The notes: generated from the letters alone by a model not told the origin. A stretch of DNA of 64,000 nt from an uncultured Porphyromonadaceae bacterium (GCA_947427285.1 CANEHE010000003.1:1-64000); one strand, 5' to 3'. Positions 19,108 to 28,675 are shown, counted from the stretch's first letter. Program-made: numbers and translations.

Positions 19108-21294
19108 TCAATTCAAAGGAACCATTATTTTTCTTACGGATCCGTCGCTCATACGTAGAATATTGATTGTGCCCGGAACCGGATCTGAAACACAATTACC
19201 ATTGATGTCATATATCTGCTTGACCGTAAGTTCTGCATTTCCCTCAATCGTGGAGATACCGGAAAGGTCTCCTTGAATTCTAACATATTTCCCCCATTCT
19301 TCGTGAGCCTTATATGCATCAAGAGAGGAGGAGGGTACATGCAGTGTCACACTTGAATAACCATCCCATGCATCTACATTATACATACGACCGTTTGTTG
19401 CCGGAGGATTGACCGGAAGCATATAGAGATCAGTCATCGATGTGTCGAAATTTACCGCCAGAGAGTCGATTGACATCACTGTAGACGGAATCGTCAGAGT
19501 CTTCAGTTTTTGATTTACAGATATTCCATTGGCACCAATTGTCTGGAGGCCTTCATTAAGGATGACATTCTCAAGAGATTCATTCATATGAAGAGCATGA
19601 TGCTCCAAATTTATAAGACCTGTGCCACAAGTGAACGAGGTCATTTTCGCATTCCAGGAAAAGGAAAAATTATCAATTGTCTTAACAGAGTTCGGCAATA
19701 CTACCGGGCCTGTCAGATCCGCGAGTTCAAAAGCCGCATCGCCAATAAATTCGATTCCTTCTTTTAAATCTGCTTTGGTCACAGATGTCTGATACATCGC
19801 TCCACTGTCTATTTTTTTCAATGATGCCGGATAGTTAACTGATATCAGAGCCTTACAATAGGCGAAACACATACTGGGAATCTCAGAGAGACCCTCGCCG
19901 AGAACAGCCTTAGTGAGAGATGTGCAATTATAAAAAATTGAATTGCCAAATGACCTCACCGTTCCTGGTATGGTTATTTCCGGAATAAGTGAACATCCAT
20001 AAAATGCAAGAGGGCCAATCTCCTCAAGACCATCATTCAGTACCACCTTGGTCAATCCCGAACAATAAGTAAACGACTGATAGTCGAGCACACGTACCGA
20101 CGCAGGAAGTGACAATTCCGCAAGCATCCGACAATTTTGGAATGCCTGACGCCCGATTGTTTCCAACCCATCGTTGAACACTGCCTTCCTGAGATTTGCG
20201 CAATTGTAAAATGAATTGTCTCCGATTTTTTTAATCGATGAGGAGAACGTCACACCAGTAAGACCGCTTTGCCCATAGAACGCATACGCGCCGATATTCT
20301 CTATTCCTGCCGGTACTGTGAATTCACCATTCATGACCGTAGTGGCGACAAGGGTCTTTCCATCTTTTGTCATCAGTACACCCCCGATAGCCTTGTAAAA
20401 AGGATTGTCGGACGAGACTGTCAACGACTCAAGATCGTTATTCATAAAAAAGGCTCCCGCGCCGATTGTCTTTACTCCAGAAGATATCTCTATGGATCTA
20501 AGACCACATACTCCCAGTGCCATGTCTCCTATCTCCTCAAGCGAAGACGGGAACGTAACCGATGTCATGACAGCGTTATTACGCATGGAAGCCGCACCGA
20601 TTATCTTGACGCCGGCAGGCACTGCATAAGACACCTTCCCGTTCCCAACCGGATAACTCACAAGAAGGGTCTTCTCCTTGTCAAACAATACTCCGTCAAC
20701 CGAAATATACGAAGGATTCCCATTTTCAACATTGATTGTTTTCAAAGCCGAACAAGATCGGAAAGGGTTAAGACCGATTTTTGTCACAGACTTCGGAACA
20801 GTAAACTCTGTAAGAGCTTTTGCGCCCTGAAAAGTATAATCACCCCATTCGGTAGTGTACTCCAAGCCAGTCACAGTATCAAGGGAAGTACAGTTTCCGA
20901 AAGCCAGCGAGGCGAGTTTACGCACAGCGTCGTTCATCTCAACCTTTACAAGCTTATTGCTTCCGTCAAATGCCGCAGAATCAACTTCTGTAATGTATTT
21001 CCCGAACTTTATCGACTGTAAAAGGCCATTATTGAGGCAGGCTTTCTTCCCGACTTTAGTCACTTTATATGACTTGCCTTCGTAGGTAATCTCATCTGGA
21101 AGCACCAGATCAGGATTTTCAGCAGCTGCCGGAACAAGAGCAGCCACCTCTGCCGTAGTGGCATTAGTGTCGATGTTGAAAATCATTTTGTCTGGCAGTT
21201 GCACCCGGATTATCTCTGAATGAACTGAGGAAAAAGAGCCAAACGCAAGAAGCACTGTGAGCATCCCACCCATTTCTTTGAATGATTTCTGCAT
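19108..21294 (-). CDS. secreted BspA-like leucine-rich-repeat protein
   Basis: A 728-residue protein beginning MQKSFKEMGGMLTVLLAFGSFSSVHS, a signal peptide; the upstream fourteen codons in the ORF track are rejected. Nearly the whole protein is BspA/TpLRR repeats, roughly two dozen of about 23 residues (for example LEEIGPLAFYGCSLIPEITIPGTVRSFGNSIFYNCTSL). No Ig-like domain is seen. The C-terminal tail ELTVKQIYDINGNCVSDPVPGTINILRMSDGSVRKIMV resembles those of its two neighbours. It has its own promoter. Confidence 0.88.
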   Translation of the reverse strand: MQKSFKEMGGMLTVLLAFGSFSSVHSEIIRVQLPDKMIFNIDTNATTAEVAALVPAAAENPDLVLPDEITYEGKSYKVTKVGKKACLNNGLLQSIKFGKYITEVDSAAFDGSNKLVKVEMNDAVRKLASLAFGNCTSLDTVTGLEYTTEWGDYTFQGAKALTEFTVPKSVTKIGLNPFRSCSALKTINVENGNPSYISVDGVLFDKEKTLLVSYPVGNGKVSYAVPAGVKIIGAASMRNNAVMTSVTFPSSLEEIGDMALGVCGLRSIEISSGVKTIGAGAFFMNNDLESLTVSSDNPFYKAIGGVLMTKDGKTLVATTVMNGEFTVPAGIENIGAYAFYGQSGLTGVTFSSSIKKIGDNSFYNCANLRKAVFNDGLETIGRQAFQNCRMLAELSLPASVRVLDYQSFTYCSGLTKVVLNDGLEEIGPLAFYGCSLIPEITIPGTVRSFGNSIFYNCTSLTKAVLGEGLSEIPSMCFAYCKALISVNYPASLKKIDSGAMYQTSVTKADLKEGIEFIGDAAFELADLTGPVVLPNSVKTIDNFSFSWNAKMTSFTCGTGLINLEHHALHMNESLENVILNEGLQTIGANGISVNQKLKTLTIPSTVMSIDSLAVNFDTSMTDLYMLPVNPPATNGRMYNVDAWDGYSSVTLHVPSSSLDAYKAHEEWGKYVRIQGDLSGISTIEGNAELTVKQIYDINGNCVSDPVPGTINILRMSDGSVRKIMVPLN

Positions 21295-21743
21295 ATTGTG
21301 AGAAAATTTTTGTTTCCCGTCCGTATGAACAGACAAGATGAGTTAAACCAACCTCCCATTACCGGTCATGGGAATTCTATCAGCATGCCATTTGTTTGCA
21401 AAGATAGTCATTAATCTATGCAAGATAAAAGAAATCACACGCTTTTAACTTATGTTAATTTAACATTTCAACCCATCTTAACTTCCACAATACACCAATA
21501 TTCATTTCACCTCCCTAATTTCAATTACTTACGATATTTTATAAATAAATATGCAGTACTATCGCTATTTCACACTTACAGCAGCATATTTACAGAAGCC
21601 ATGTCCTTTTGCAAACCGTTTCAGAATCCATCACATTTATTAACCAATCAAACTACCACAAATTTATAGAGCACAACAATCCACACTCCAACCTTTTCAG
21701 TACAAATTGCGACACACATTCACAATTTCTCCGTAATATTCGC
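21295..21743. other. A/T-rich divergent intergenic region
   Basis: About 450 bases between the third BspA-like gene (-) and the acyltransferase (+). A minus-strand -7 element and a plus-strand -7 element lie at its ends. The small ORFs here have low-complexity composition. I see nothing else. Confidence 0.5.
21399..21406 (-). promoter_or_regulatory. -7 element for the third BspA-like gene
   Basis: TATCTTTG then C on the minus strand, an exact TAnnTTTG match, about 105 bases before the ATG at 21294. Confidence 0.55.
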
Positions 21744-21751
21744 TACCTTTG
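21744..21751 (+). promoter_or_regulatory. -7 element for the acyltransferase gene
   Basis: TACCTTTG followed by CACC, an exact match, 24 bases before the ATG at 21775. Confidence 0.55.
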
Positions 21752-21774
21752 CACCGATCAGGTATCCGATACTC

Positions 21775-22911
21775 ATGAACCAACCATCAGCCACCTACTC
21801 TCAGAAACGAAACACAGCCATCTCCATCTGCAAAGGGATTGCGATAATACTCATGGTGATAGGCCATGCAGAAGCCCCCGGCCTTCTGACATGCATCATC
21901 TATACGTTCCACATGCCTCTGTTCTTCATCACTGCCGGTTACTTTTTTTCGGCAAGGCATGCCGAGAATCCGTGGGATTTCTGCACACGTAGATTCAAGG
22001 GTTTGTATCTCCCCTTTCTGAAATGGAGTCTGTTTTTCTTTCTGATCCATAATCTATGCTTTAATGTAGGACTTCTCAGCGAGACATACGGAAACTGGTC
22101 AGGCGGCGTCACACATCCCTATTCCTGGCATGAAGCCGGGTCAAGACTGATGCAGATGATAACCGGAATGGCCGGCTACGACGAGTTTCATGCCGGTGCC
22201 TTCTGGTTCTTCCGGGGACTATTGGTAGCCTCGATACTATTTCTGATCCTCTACCGCGTGCTCACAGGCACCGGCCGCATCAGTCATACTCAGGCAGTAG
22301 CGTTGATATGTTTAGGAGCACTGGCATTCACAGCATTCCGGATAACAGGCAATTATAAGATACACGTGATTCCAAACGGAGGCATGCGCGAGATCTGGGG
22401 ACTGTTCTTTTTCGGAATAGGCGTCCTGTATCGGAAATTCGAACCGTCCATACGGGAAAACCTCTGGCTGTTTCTTCTCTATTTTATCTTTATATGCATT
22501 GCCGGAAAACTCCATTTCAGCGGGATGAACCATCGTGGCACTCTTCAAGACATCTGGACTCTGCCACTCACTGGTACTGCTGGATTTCTGGCCGTTCACT
22601 ACGTGGCGAAACTTCTCGACAGACATGAAGGCCGTCTGCGCGACATGATGATTTTCATCGGAGACAACACACTCTACATACTGGTGTTCCATATTCTGGC
22701 ATTCAAAGCCGTAAGTATACTGAAAGTATGGCACTACGGACTGGAATGGGGCAAAGTCGGATGCCACATGGTAGTACACGATTTTCAGGGCGACGGATAC
22801 TGGATCCTATATTCCATCGTCGGAACCGCTCTCCCTCTTTTAGGTCTTCTTGCTGTAAGATATGTACGTCGTTCCCGTTCAAGCCGGACAAGGATCGCCC
22901 CTCAGTCCTGA
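21775..22911 (+). CDS. acyltransferase family 3 membrane protein
   Basis: A 378-residue inner-membrane protein with about ten helices, of the acyltransferase-3 (OafA/YrhL) family. The N-terminal signature ISICKGIAIILMVIGHAEAPGLLTCIIYTFHMPLFFITAGYFF carries the conserved histidine of the family and the FHMPLFF motif. Members O-acetylate surface glycans or other envelope molecules; the acceptor cannot be read here. It stands alone, and its last ten bases overlap the end of the convergent nitroreductase gene. Confidence 0.87.
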   Translation: MNQPSATYSQKRNTAISICKGIAIILMVIGHAEAPGLLTCIIYTFHMPLFFITAGYFFSARHAENPWDFCTRRFKGLYLPFLKWSLFFFLIHNLCFNVGLLSETYGNWSGGVTHPYSWHEAGSRLMQMITGMAGYDEFHAGAFWFFRGLLVASILFLILYRVLTGTGRISHTQAVALICLGALAFTAFRITGNYKIHVIPNGGMREIWGLFFFGIGVLYRKFEPSIRENLWLFLLYFIFICIAGKLHFSGMNHRGTLQDIWTLPLTGTAGFLAVHYVAKLLDRHEGRLRDMMIFIGDNTLYILVFHILAFKAVSILKVWHYGLEWGKVGCHMVVHDFQGDGYWILYSIVGTALPLLGLLAVRYVRRSRSSRTRIAPQS

Positions 22912-23546
22912 CCGGGATTATACCGCACCTTAGCCGGATCCCATTTCTGTTTCGGTGTCACTTCCGCAGCCGGATATCCGAAAGAGACGATATTAAGTGG
23001 CACCAGATTCTCAGGCAGCCGCATCAGTCCTGACAGCTTGGAAATCCTTTCCGGATTGGGATATACTCCACACCATACCCCTCCGAGTCCGAGGGCATGA
23101 GCGGCAAGGAGCATATTCTCCGTCGCAGCCGAACAGTCGAGTACCCAGTTGCCGACCTCATGAGTGTCATTGTCTCCCCAAAGATCCCTGTTGCCACACA
23201 CCACAACATCAAAAGCCGACTTGCCTACCATCGTGGCATATTCAAAGGAGTCTGAAATGGAATCCTTGAGAGTCTGGTCTGTGATGACGATAAATTCCCA
23301 AGGCTGTCTGTTTCTTGCAGTAGGAGCGGCCATGCCTGCACGGAGGATCTTTTCAATAATAGTGTCTGGAACAGCTTTGTCGAGATAATCACGTACACTC
23401 GCGCGTGTCATGATACATTCAAGAGCAGCTTCCGAGTCAGTTCCATCTGAGGCATTCTCCTTCTCTGAAAGCACATACACAAGCCGGACCGACACTATGA
23501 TCAGAGCGACACTAAGCAAAAGGATCAACCAATGATAAGGTTTCAT
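22902..23546 (-). CDS. membrane-anchored nitroreductase-family protein
   Basis: A 214-residue nitroreductase-fold flavoprotein. Residues 7-27 form a single hydrophobic anchor (WLILLLSVALIIVSVRLVYVL). The flanking charges (K2 before, EKENASDGTDSE after) predict the catalytic domain on the periplasmic side. The domain shows TRASVRDYLDKAVPD, AAPTARNRQPWEFIVITD and GLGGVWCGVYPNPER, typical FMN-binding elements. It begins 12 bases after the FMN/4Fe-4S protein on the same strand. An extracytosolic flavoenzyme fed by its partner is inferred. Confidence 0.88.
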   Translation of the reverse strand: MKPYHWLILLLSVALIIVSVRLVYVLSEKENASDGTDSEAALECIMTRASVRDYLDKAVPDTIIEKILRAGMAAPTARNRQPWEFIVITDQTLKDSISDSFEYATMVGKSAFDVVVCGNRDLWGDNDTHEVGNWVLDCSAATENMLLAAHALGLGGVWCGVYPNPERISKLSGLMRLPENLVPLNIVSFGYPAAEVTPKQKWDPAKVRYNPGQD

Positions 23547-23558
23547 ATCTTTACGAAA

Positions 23559-24653
23559 TTATAATTGTTTAAGAAGAGTACCGGTAGGACACACAAAACG
23601 ACAGAAAGGGCGGTTGATAAAGAGTGAAAGAACAATGAACAGTCCACCGGCAGCCAGCACAATCCACGAAGCACTCTCCACGACAAATCCACTGAAAATC
23701 TCATAATCTATCCATCCGGCACCCCATCCGGCATAGAGCAGAAGCATCAGCACCACCCACAACGCCTGACGAAAACCGTCAAGAAACCGCATCCATTTGC
23801 GTCCTATTCGCATCTTACTGGGAGTCAGACGTCCGGCAAGTTCCTGCAACGATCCGAACGGACATATCCACGCACAGTACCAGTTGCTCTTTCCGAAAAG
23901 AGGGAAGATCAGTCCTACCACAAGGAGAGCCACAGTGATGACGGAAGCAAGAGTAAAAACAGGAGTACTGGAGAAGAATTTCAACATCATCGCGTAGTCG
24001 ATGAAACATCCGGCCCAGAAACCGAGAACACCTACATTCAGTATCTCCTGAACAATACGATATCTCTTGTTGTGCACAAACAGCGGCACGACAGCTCCGC
24101 AAAGAATCACAGTCAGTACAATTGCCAGTTTCCACGCTTTGCCGGGAGCAGTAGCGGTGTCCACACTGTCCGACACATCACTTTCCAAAGCAAGTGCCAC
24201 GCCCGCACGCACATTGCCTATAAACGCATCCGAGGAATATGTCGCTCCACTGACAGCATCCATACGCATCGATGCCGCCTCACGAAGTGTCTTGCCATCC
24301 CATGCCGACACAAGTCCCTCTTCCTCCAGACGGGCAAAAAATCCAGGAGTCTCACTGTTTGGCAGAGGCCGCACCGAATCAATGCGTCCGCCAGTCACAT
24401 ATATCTCCACCGGCACCGGACCGGCATATCCGGTGAAACCCTTTCCTGCATCGGAGGTATTGATGACATACGAATCCCCTTTCCTGACAATACCTGGCGT
24501 TTCTTTCTCAGCTGCGAAAGAATGGCCGAACAGACGGCCCTCGCGCAAGACCGCCAGAGAAGCCATTATGGCGAAAACCGCCACAAAAGCCACTACCTTC
24601 CAAGCAACACCTCTGCCTGCAGACTTTACTGACACTTTCGAATGTGGAATCAT
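23559..24653 (-). CDS. membrane electron-transfer protein: FMN-binding domain plus polyferredoxin-like core
   Basis: A 364-residue membrane protein. It has an N-terminal membrane helix (about 18-36) and an extracytosolic FMN_bind domain (about 65-160) with DAVSGATYSS, the covalent flavinylation motif of NqrC/RnfG type, where T138 is the likely attachment residue. A NapH/NosR-like membrane region follows with two CxxxCP iron-sulfur motifs, CAWICPFGSLQE (C260, C264) and CRFVCPTGTLLK (C351, C355). A C-terminal ferredoxin domain is absent. It is the first gene of a pair with the anchored nitroreductase. ApbE would be required to load the flavin and is not in this window. Confidence 0.85.
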   Translation of the reverse strand: MIPHSKVSVKSAGRGVAWKVVAFVAVFAIMASLAVLREGRLFGHSFAAEKETPGIVRKGDSYVINTSDAGKGFTGYAGPVPVEIYVTGGRIDSVRPLPNSETPGFFARLEEEGLVSAWDGKTLREAASMRMDAVSGATYSSDAFIGNVRAGVALALESDVSDSVDTATAPGKAWKLAIVLTVILCGAVVPLFVHNKRYRIVQEILNVGVLGFWAGCFIDYAMMLKFFSSTPVFTLASVITVALLVVGLIFPLFGKSNWYCAWICPFGSLQELAGRLTPSKMRIGRKWMRFLDGFRQALWVVLMLLLYAGWGAGWIDYEIFSGFVVESASWIVLAAGGLFIVLSLFINRPFCRFVCPTGTLLKQL

Positions 24654-24782
24654 ATCAATTCAGGGTATATCTTTGTTCAACAAGTTAATCCGCCGGATGC
24701 AAACCCGGTCTAATTCTATAACTCAACGTAATCGGTTTTGTTGCCCTCCGGATTTCGGATAATCTTAAAAAGAGATCTCCGA

Positions 24783-24813
24783 TTGGCAATTTCATACTTT
24801 TTTATTACTTTTG
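24783..24813 (+). promoter_or_regulatory. promoter of the EamA operon
   Basis: TTGG, 19 bases, then TACTTTTG: a good match to the Bacteroidetes consensus. The leader of about 85 bases contains the hairpin GAGGCTGT/ACAGCCTC (24829-24836 with 24861-24868). Confidence 0.65.
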
Positions 24814-24905
24814 CACCATCAAACATAAGAGGCTGTCTGAAAATCAACAGTCGTTTTTTAACAGCCTCCAAATCTTCCGACACGAAGAAAAGAGCTAACT
24901 TAACC

Positions 24906-25862
24906 ATGAACGCATCCAGAAGCCTGCGCAACTCAAAATACGTCAAAGCGATAGCCCACATCGGAGCACTTTTGGCCGCCACCGCATGGGGCACCTCCTT
25001 TTTATGCACAAAAGTACTGATGCTTCCTCCCGACCAGGGGGGCGGGGGATTCACACCCGTAGAAATGTTTGTCTACCGTTTTACCGCCGCATATATTATG
25101 CTTCTGCTGTTATCTTTCAAGAAAATATTCGCCAACAACTGGCGTGATGAACTGAATTTCATAATCTGCGGCATCTGTTCCGGTTCACTTTACTTCATCA
25201 CCGAGAACTTTGCCCTCAACTATACCACCGCAGGCAACGTATCGCTTCTGGCGTCTGTCTCTCCAATATTCACCACAATCCTTGTGGCGATAATCTTCCG
25301 GACAAAAATAAAGATCGGAGAGGCAATCGGCTCGTTAGTGGCTCTGGCAGGTGTATTCTGCATCATATTCAGCCATGGTGAGGGATTCGTGATCAAACCG
25401 AAAGGCGATCTGCTGGCATTGACAGCCTCATTGTCGTGGGCCATATATACTATTGTGGTCAAGAATCTCATCCCGCACTATTCCTCTGTATTCATCACAC
25501 GCAAACTTTTCTTCTACGGGGTGCTGACAGCGTTGCCGATACTCGCATTCCAGACCGAGCCATATCATCTCGGACTGCTTTTCGATCTTGCACAACCGAA
25601 ATTCATGCTCAACTTCCTCTTCCTCGTCTTGATATGCTCATGCGCCGCCTTTATGATCTGGAATCAGGTGATCAATGCGCTTGGACCTGTCACCGCCAAC
25701 AACTATCTTTATCTGCAGCCACTTGTCACCATGATCGCCGCCTTCCTTGTAATCGGAGAGGTAATCTACATGATGGGCTACATCGGTTGTGTGCTGATTA
25801 TCGGAGGTCTGGTGCTCAGCGACAAATGGAAACCCTCTTTCCGGCTTAAACGGAAAGAATAA
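24906..25862 (+). CDS. EamA/DMT-family permease
   Basis: About 318 residues with ten membrane helices in two EamA repeats, a drug/metabolite transporter-superfamily permease. The first repeat shows AATAWGTSFLCTKVL and the second ALTASLSWAIYTIVVKNLI. The ORF track starts 56 codons earlier at 24738, but those codons precede the promoter. MNASRSLRNSKY at 24906 follows a credible leader. The substrate is unknown. It is the first gene of a four-gene rightward operon. Confidence 0.9.
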   Translation: MNASRSLRNSKYVKAIAHIGALLAATAWGTSFLCTKVLMLPPDQGGGGFTPVEMFVYRFTAAYIMLLLLSFKKIFANNWRDELNFIICGICSGSLYFITENFALNYTTAGNVSLLASVSPIFTTILVAIIFRTKIKIGEAIGSLVALAGVFCIIFSHGEGFVIKPKGDLLALTASLSWAIYTIVVKNLIPHYSSVFITRKLFFYGVLTALPILAFQTEPYHLGLLFDLAQPKFMLNFLFLVLICSCAAFMIWNQVINALGPVTANNYLYLQPLVTMIAAFLVIGEVIYMMGYIGCVLIIGGLVLSDKWKPSFRLKRKE

Positions 25863-25880
25863 CATCAAAAAAAGAACGAC

Positions 25881-26156
25881 ATGTTACGACTCAACTGCTT
25901 TATAAAGGTCAGCCCCGAAAACCGGGAGAAAGTGATTGAAGAGGCAAAAGCTCTTGTGGAGGCTTCCCGCAAGGAAGAGGGCTGCAAGGCCTACGACCTG
26001 TTTGAAAGTGCCACTATCCCCGAACACCTCATGATCTGCGAGACATGGCGCGATCAGGCCGCTCTTGACGCTCATACCGCATCAGACCATTTCTCCAAAC
26101 ATGTAGGTGCGATGAGATCACTCGCAGAGATGAGTCTCGACAAAATGACACTCTGA
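25881..26156 (+). CDS. ABM-family (YgiN-like) monooxygenase
   Basis: A 91-residue single-domain protein of the antibiotic-biosynthesis-monooxygenase superfamily. The ferredoxin-like fold pattern is visible: LNCFIKVSPENREKVIEEAKALVEASRKEEGCKAYDLFES, then MICETWRDQAALDAHTASDHFSKHV. Family members include quinol monooxygenases and heme-degrading enzymes, so the chemistry is uncertain. It starts 18 bases after the permease stop. Confidence 0.82.
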   Translation: MLRLNCFIKVSPENREKVIEEAKALVEASRKEEGCKAYDLFESATIPEHLMICETWRDQAALDAHTASDHFSKHVGAMRSLAEMSLDKMTL

Positions 26157-26191
26157 GCAGACGTCAGATCCACATAGAAAGTCCACTGAAA

Positions 26192-26986
26192 ATGAATTAT
26201 GTGAAACCGCAAGACATACATGCCATCCTTGAGGCGGCCATAGCCATAGCCCGCGGAGCCGGAGAGATACATCTCCGCCATTTTCGGCATGCCGGTCTGC
26301 GGATTGACAACAAATTGAACGACAGCGATGTTGTCACCACAGCCGATCGGGAAGCGGAAGCATTCATAATATCGGAAATCAACCGCCGCTTTCCGGACCA
26401 CTCAGTGCTTTCAGAAGAATCGGGTGCCTCAGGCAATCCCGACAGCGGACTCCGCTGGATTGTGGATCCACTCGACGGCACCACGAATTTCAGTCAGGGA
26501 CTTCCGCTGTTTTGCGTCTCCATCTGCGTGAATGATGGCACTGATGACCTTGTCGGTGTGGTATATAATCCTTATCTCAATGAATTATTCCACGCCGTAA
26601 GAGGCGGAGGGGCATGGCTCAACGGCAAGTCTATCCAATGCTCTGACAAAACCAGACTGCAGACTGCAGTAGTAGCCACAGGATTTCCTGTAGACAAAGG
26701 CACAAACCCCGACAATAACCTGGAAAATGTGGCACGGATCATGCCAGACGTGCGCGGCCTGCGCCGTCTGGGTTCGGCTGCAATGGATCTGGCGTATGTC
26801 GGAGCCGGATTTCTTGATGCATACTGGGAGATGGACCTGCACGAATGGGATGTGGCGGCCGGAAGGCTGATTGCAAAAGAGGCAGGGGCCCGATATACTA
26901 TCTGGCGTGACAATAACGACCGTGGTATATGTGGCCTGGCTGCTTCTCCCGGAATATACCATCTTCTCCTTCAGAGACTGGTATGA
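26192..26986 (+). CDS. inositol-monophosphatase-family phosphatase
   Basis: A 264-residue enzyme of the lithium-sensitive inositol monophosphatase (SuhB/CysQ) superfamily. Metal-binding signatures are SEESG, WIVDPLDGTTNFSQGLP and, near the C-terminus, EWDVAAGRLIAKEAGA. The substrate could be inositol phosphate or another sugar or nucleotide phosphate. Its stop overlaps the start of the AraC-type regulator by four bases (ATGA). Confidence 0.92.
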   Translation: MNYVKPQDIHAILEAAIAIARGAGEIHLRHFRHAGLRIDNKLNDSDVVTTADREAEAFIISEINRRFPDHSVLSEESGASGNPDSGLRWIVDPLDGTTNFSQGLPLFCVSICVNDGTDDLVGVVYNPYLNELFHAVRGGGAWLNGKSIQCSDKTRLQTAVVATGFPVDKGTNPDNNLENVARIMPDVRGLRRLGSAAMDLAYVGAGFLDAYWEMDLHEWDVAAGRLIAKEAGARYTIWRDNNDRGICGLAASPGIYHLLLQRLV

Positions 26987-28629
26987 GCTTATCTACGCCA
27001 ATGACTACACATGGCCGACTACCCTCCTCCGGCTGGCTATCCGACCGTTGCCTTCTTATCCTCATAGCGGTCATAACGGCCTTTTCCATACACGCTGCCA
27101 CATCATCATCATTGCTTCCTCCTAATGGAGAAGCCATGGAGAACCTTCGACTCGCAAATACCGCCTACGAACGTGGTGACAATATCAGCGCGCTACACTA
27201 CTGCCATGAATTCATACGACTGACGGCTGATCTCAAACCCTCGGCACCACTCGATTCGGCCCAAAGCGCATGTTACCATATACTGGGCAACATCCACTTC
27301 CATTATTTCGACTACGGAAAAGCGATCCGACACTACAACACCGCCATACGGTTCTCCCGCAAACTCAACGACAAGGACCGTGAGGCCCGGATAGTGAACA
27401 ACCTTGCCTTATCGGCATGTTATCTGCACGATCATAAACTGGCCGACAAATATTTCGCACAGGCCGACAGCCTGACCATCGACAACAAGGATCTCGACTT
27501 GTTTGTCAAAACAGTCCGGCGTGCGCTGTATCAGAGAATTTTCGGAGACAAAAAGAAATCCATAACCCTCATGAGGGAGGCATATACGACTGCCACATCA
27601 GGAAAAGTCTCACCCCGCTTCCAGCTCACTCCTATTTCAGAACTGTTCCAGATGTATGAACAGGCGGGACAGACGGATTCGGCTCTGATCTGGCTGAAAA
27701 AATACTCCGAACTGTCAAAAGAGTACAATGTGGTCTCCATGATGGCCGATGTGGAACGTGGATATATGTGTATCTACGCACGCATGCCGGATATGAGGGA
27801 GAAAATGCTTGAACATCTCGACCGCTATTTCGCTTACAAAGATTCCCTGCTCGACAACGAGGCTTTCCTCCGGATTTCTGAACAATATGAAGAGAATCTG
27901 AGCAAACGGAACAACGATAAGATAAAGACCCTTCAGATCAAAGTCACTAAACTTGAAGCCATTCTTTTCGGTCTGATTATTTTTGTATGTATTGCAGTCG
28001 GCATATTTCTATGGGTCAGAAACTCCCGTCGACTCCGCAAAGCATACGGAGTGATTTTTGAGAGTAACAAAGAAATGGCACACGCCGCAAGGAGGTATGA
28101 CATGGATAGTATGCCGGCGGACTCAGGAACCATGACATCCATAAGTGCCGACACAGACACGGATGACAGCAATCTGACAGAAACATTCAAGTCTGAAGAA
28201 ACTGAAAACATCGATACGGACAACCTGACAGACGAACAGGATGAAACCGGACACCATGCCCGGAGAGGCCTTTCCGACCAGGCTTCGGAAGAACTTGCCG
28301 ACAAAATAGCAAAAGTAATGGAAACATCCGAAGAATGGCTTGATCCGGATTTCAGCATATCCTCATTGGCATCCCTTGTCGGAGCGAACGCAAAATATGT
28401 GTCAGCATGCATCAATGACCGATATGGTAAAAATTTCAGAACATTCATCAACGAATACCGCATACTGACGGCTCTACGCAGAATGTCTGACATTCCGGCT
28501 TACGGACAGTTCACAATAGGAGCCATTGCCGAAAGCGTGGGGTTCCGCTCCTCCACTAATTTCATCGCGGCATTCAGAAAAGTGACAGGTGTCACTCCCT
28601 CCAGATACCTCAAGTTGGCCCAGAAATAA
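26983..28629 (+). CDS. TPR-transmembrane-AraC one-protein signalling regulator
   Basis: A 548-residue protein. It has an N-terminal hydrophobic segment (about 20-37), a TPR-rich sensor region (about 50-310), a coiled stretch, one membrane helix LEAILFGLIIFVCIAVGIFLWV (about 330), an acidic low-complexity linker, and a C-terminal AraC DNA-binding domain (about 445-545: ISSLASLVGANAKYVSACINDRYGKNF...IAESVGFRSSTNFIAAFRKVTGVTPSRYL). This architecture puts a periplasmic sensor and a cytoplasmic transcription factor on one chain. The start at 26983 uses ATGA overlap with the phosphatase gene, not the earlier 26929 start. Its ligand is unknown. Confidence 0.85.
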   Translation: MSLSTPMTTHGRLPSSGWLSDRCLLILIAVITAFSIHAATSSSLLPPNGEAMENLRLANTAYERGDNISALHYCHEFIRLTADLKPSAPLDSAQSACYHILGNIHFHYFDYGKAIRHYNTAIRFSRKLNDKDREARIVNNLALSACYLHDHKLADKYFAQADSLTIDNKDLDLFVKTVRRALYQRIFGDKKKSITLMREAYTTATSGKVSPRFQLTPISELFQMYEQAGQTDSALIWLKKYSELSKEYNVVSMMADVERGYMCIYARMPDMREKMLEHLDRYFAYKDSLLDNEAFLRISEQYEENLSKRNNDKIKTLQIKVTKLEAILFGLIIFVCIAVGIFLWVRNSRRLRKAYGVIFESNKEMAHAARRYDMDSMPADSGTMTSISADTDTDDSNLTETFKSEETENIDTDNLTDEQDETGHHARRGLSDQASEELADKIAKVMETSEEWLDPDFSISSLASLVGANAKYVSACINDRYGKNFRTFINEYRILTALRRMSDIPAYGQFTIGAIAESVGFRSSTNFIAAFRKVTGVTPSRYLKLAQK

Positions 28630-28675
28630 TCAAAAGGTCACAAAACCGCTATTTCTCTTTCAAACAGTCTTATAA

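Noticed and set aside
21418-21669. 83-codon ORF upstream of the acyltransferase
   Set aside because: A/T-rich low-complexity translation without family features, in a promoter region.
24829-24868. GAGGCTGT/ACAGCCTC repeats as insertion-sequence ends
   Set aside because: The arms are only eight bases and enclose 24 bases in a transcribed leader; no transposase or target duplication is present.
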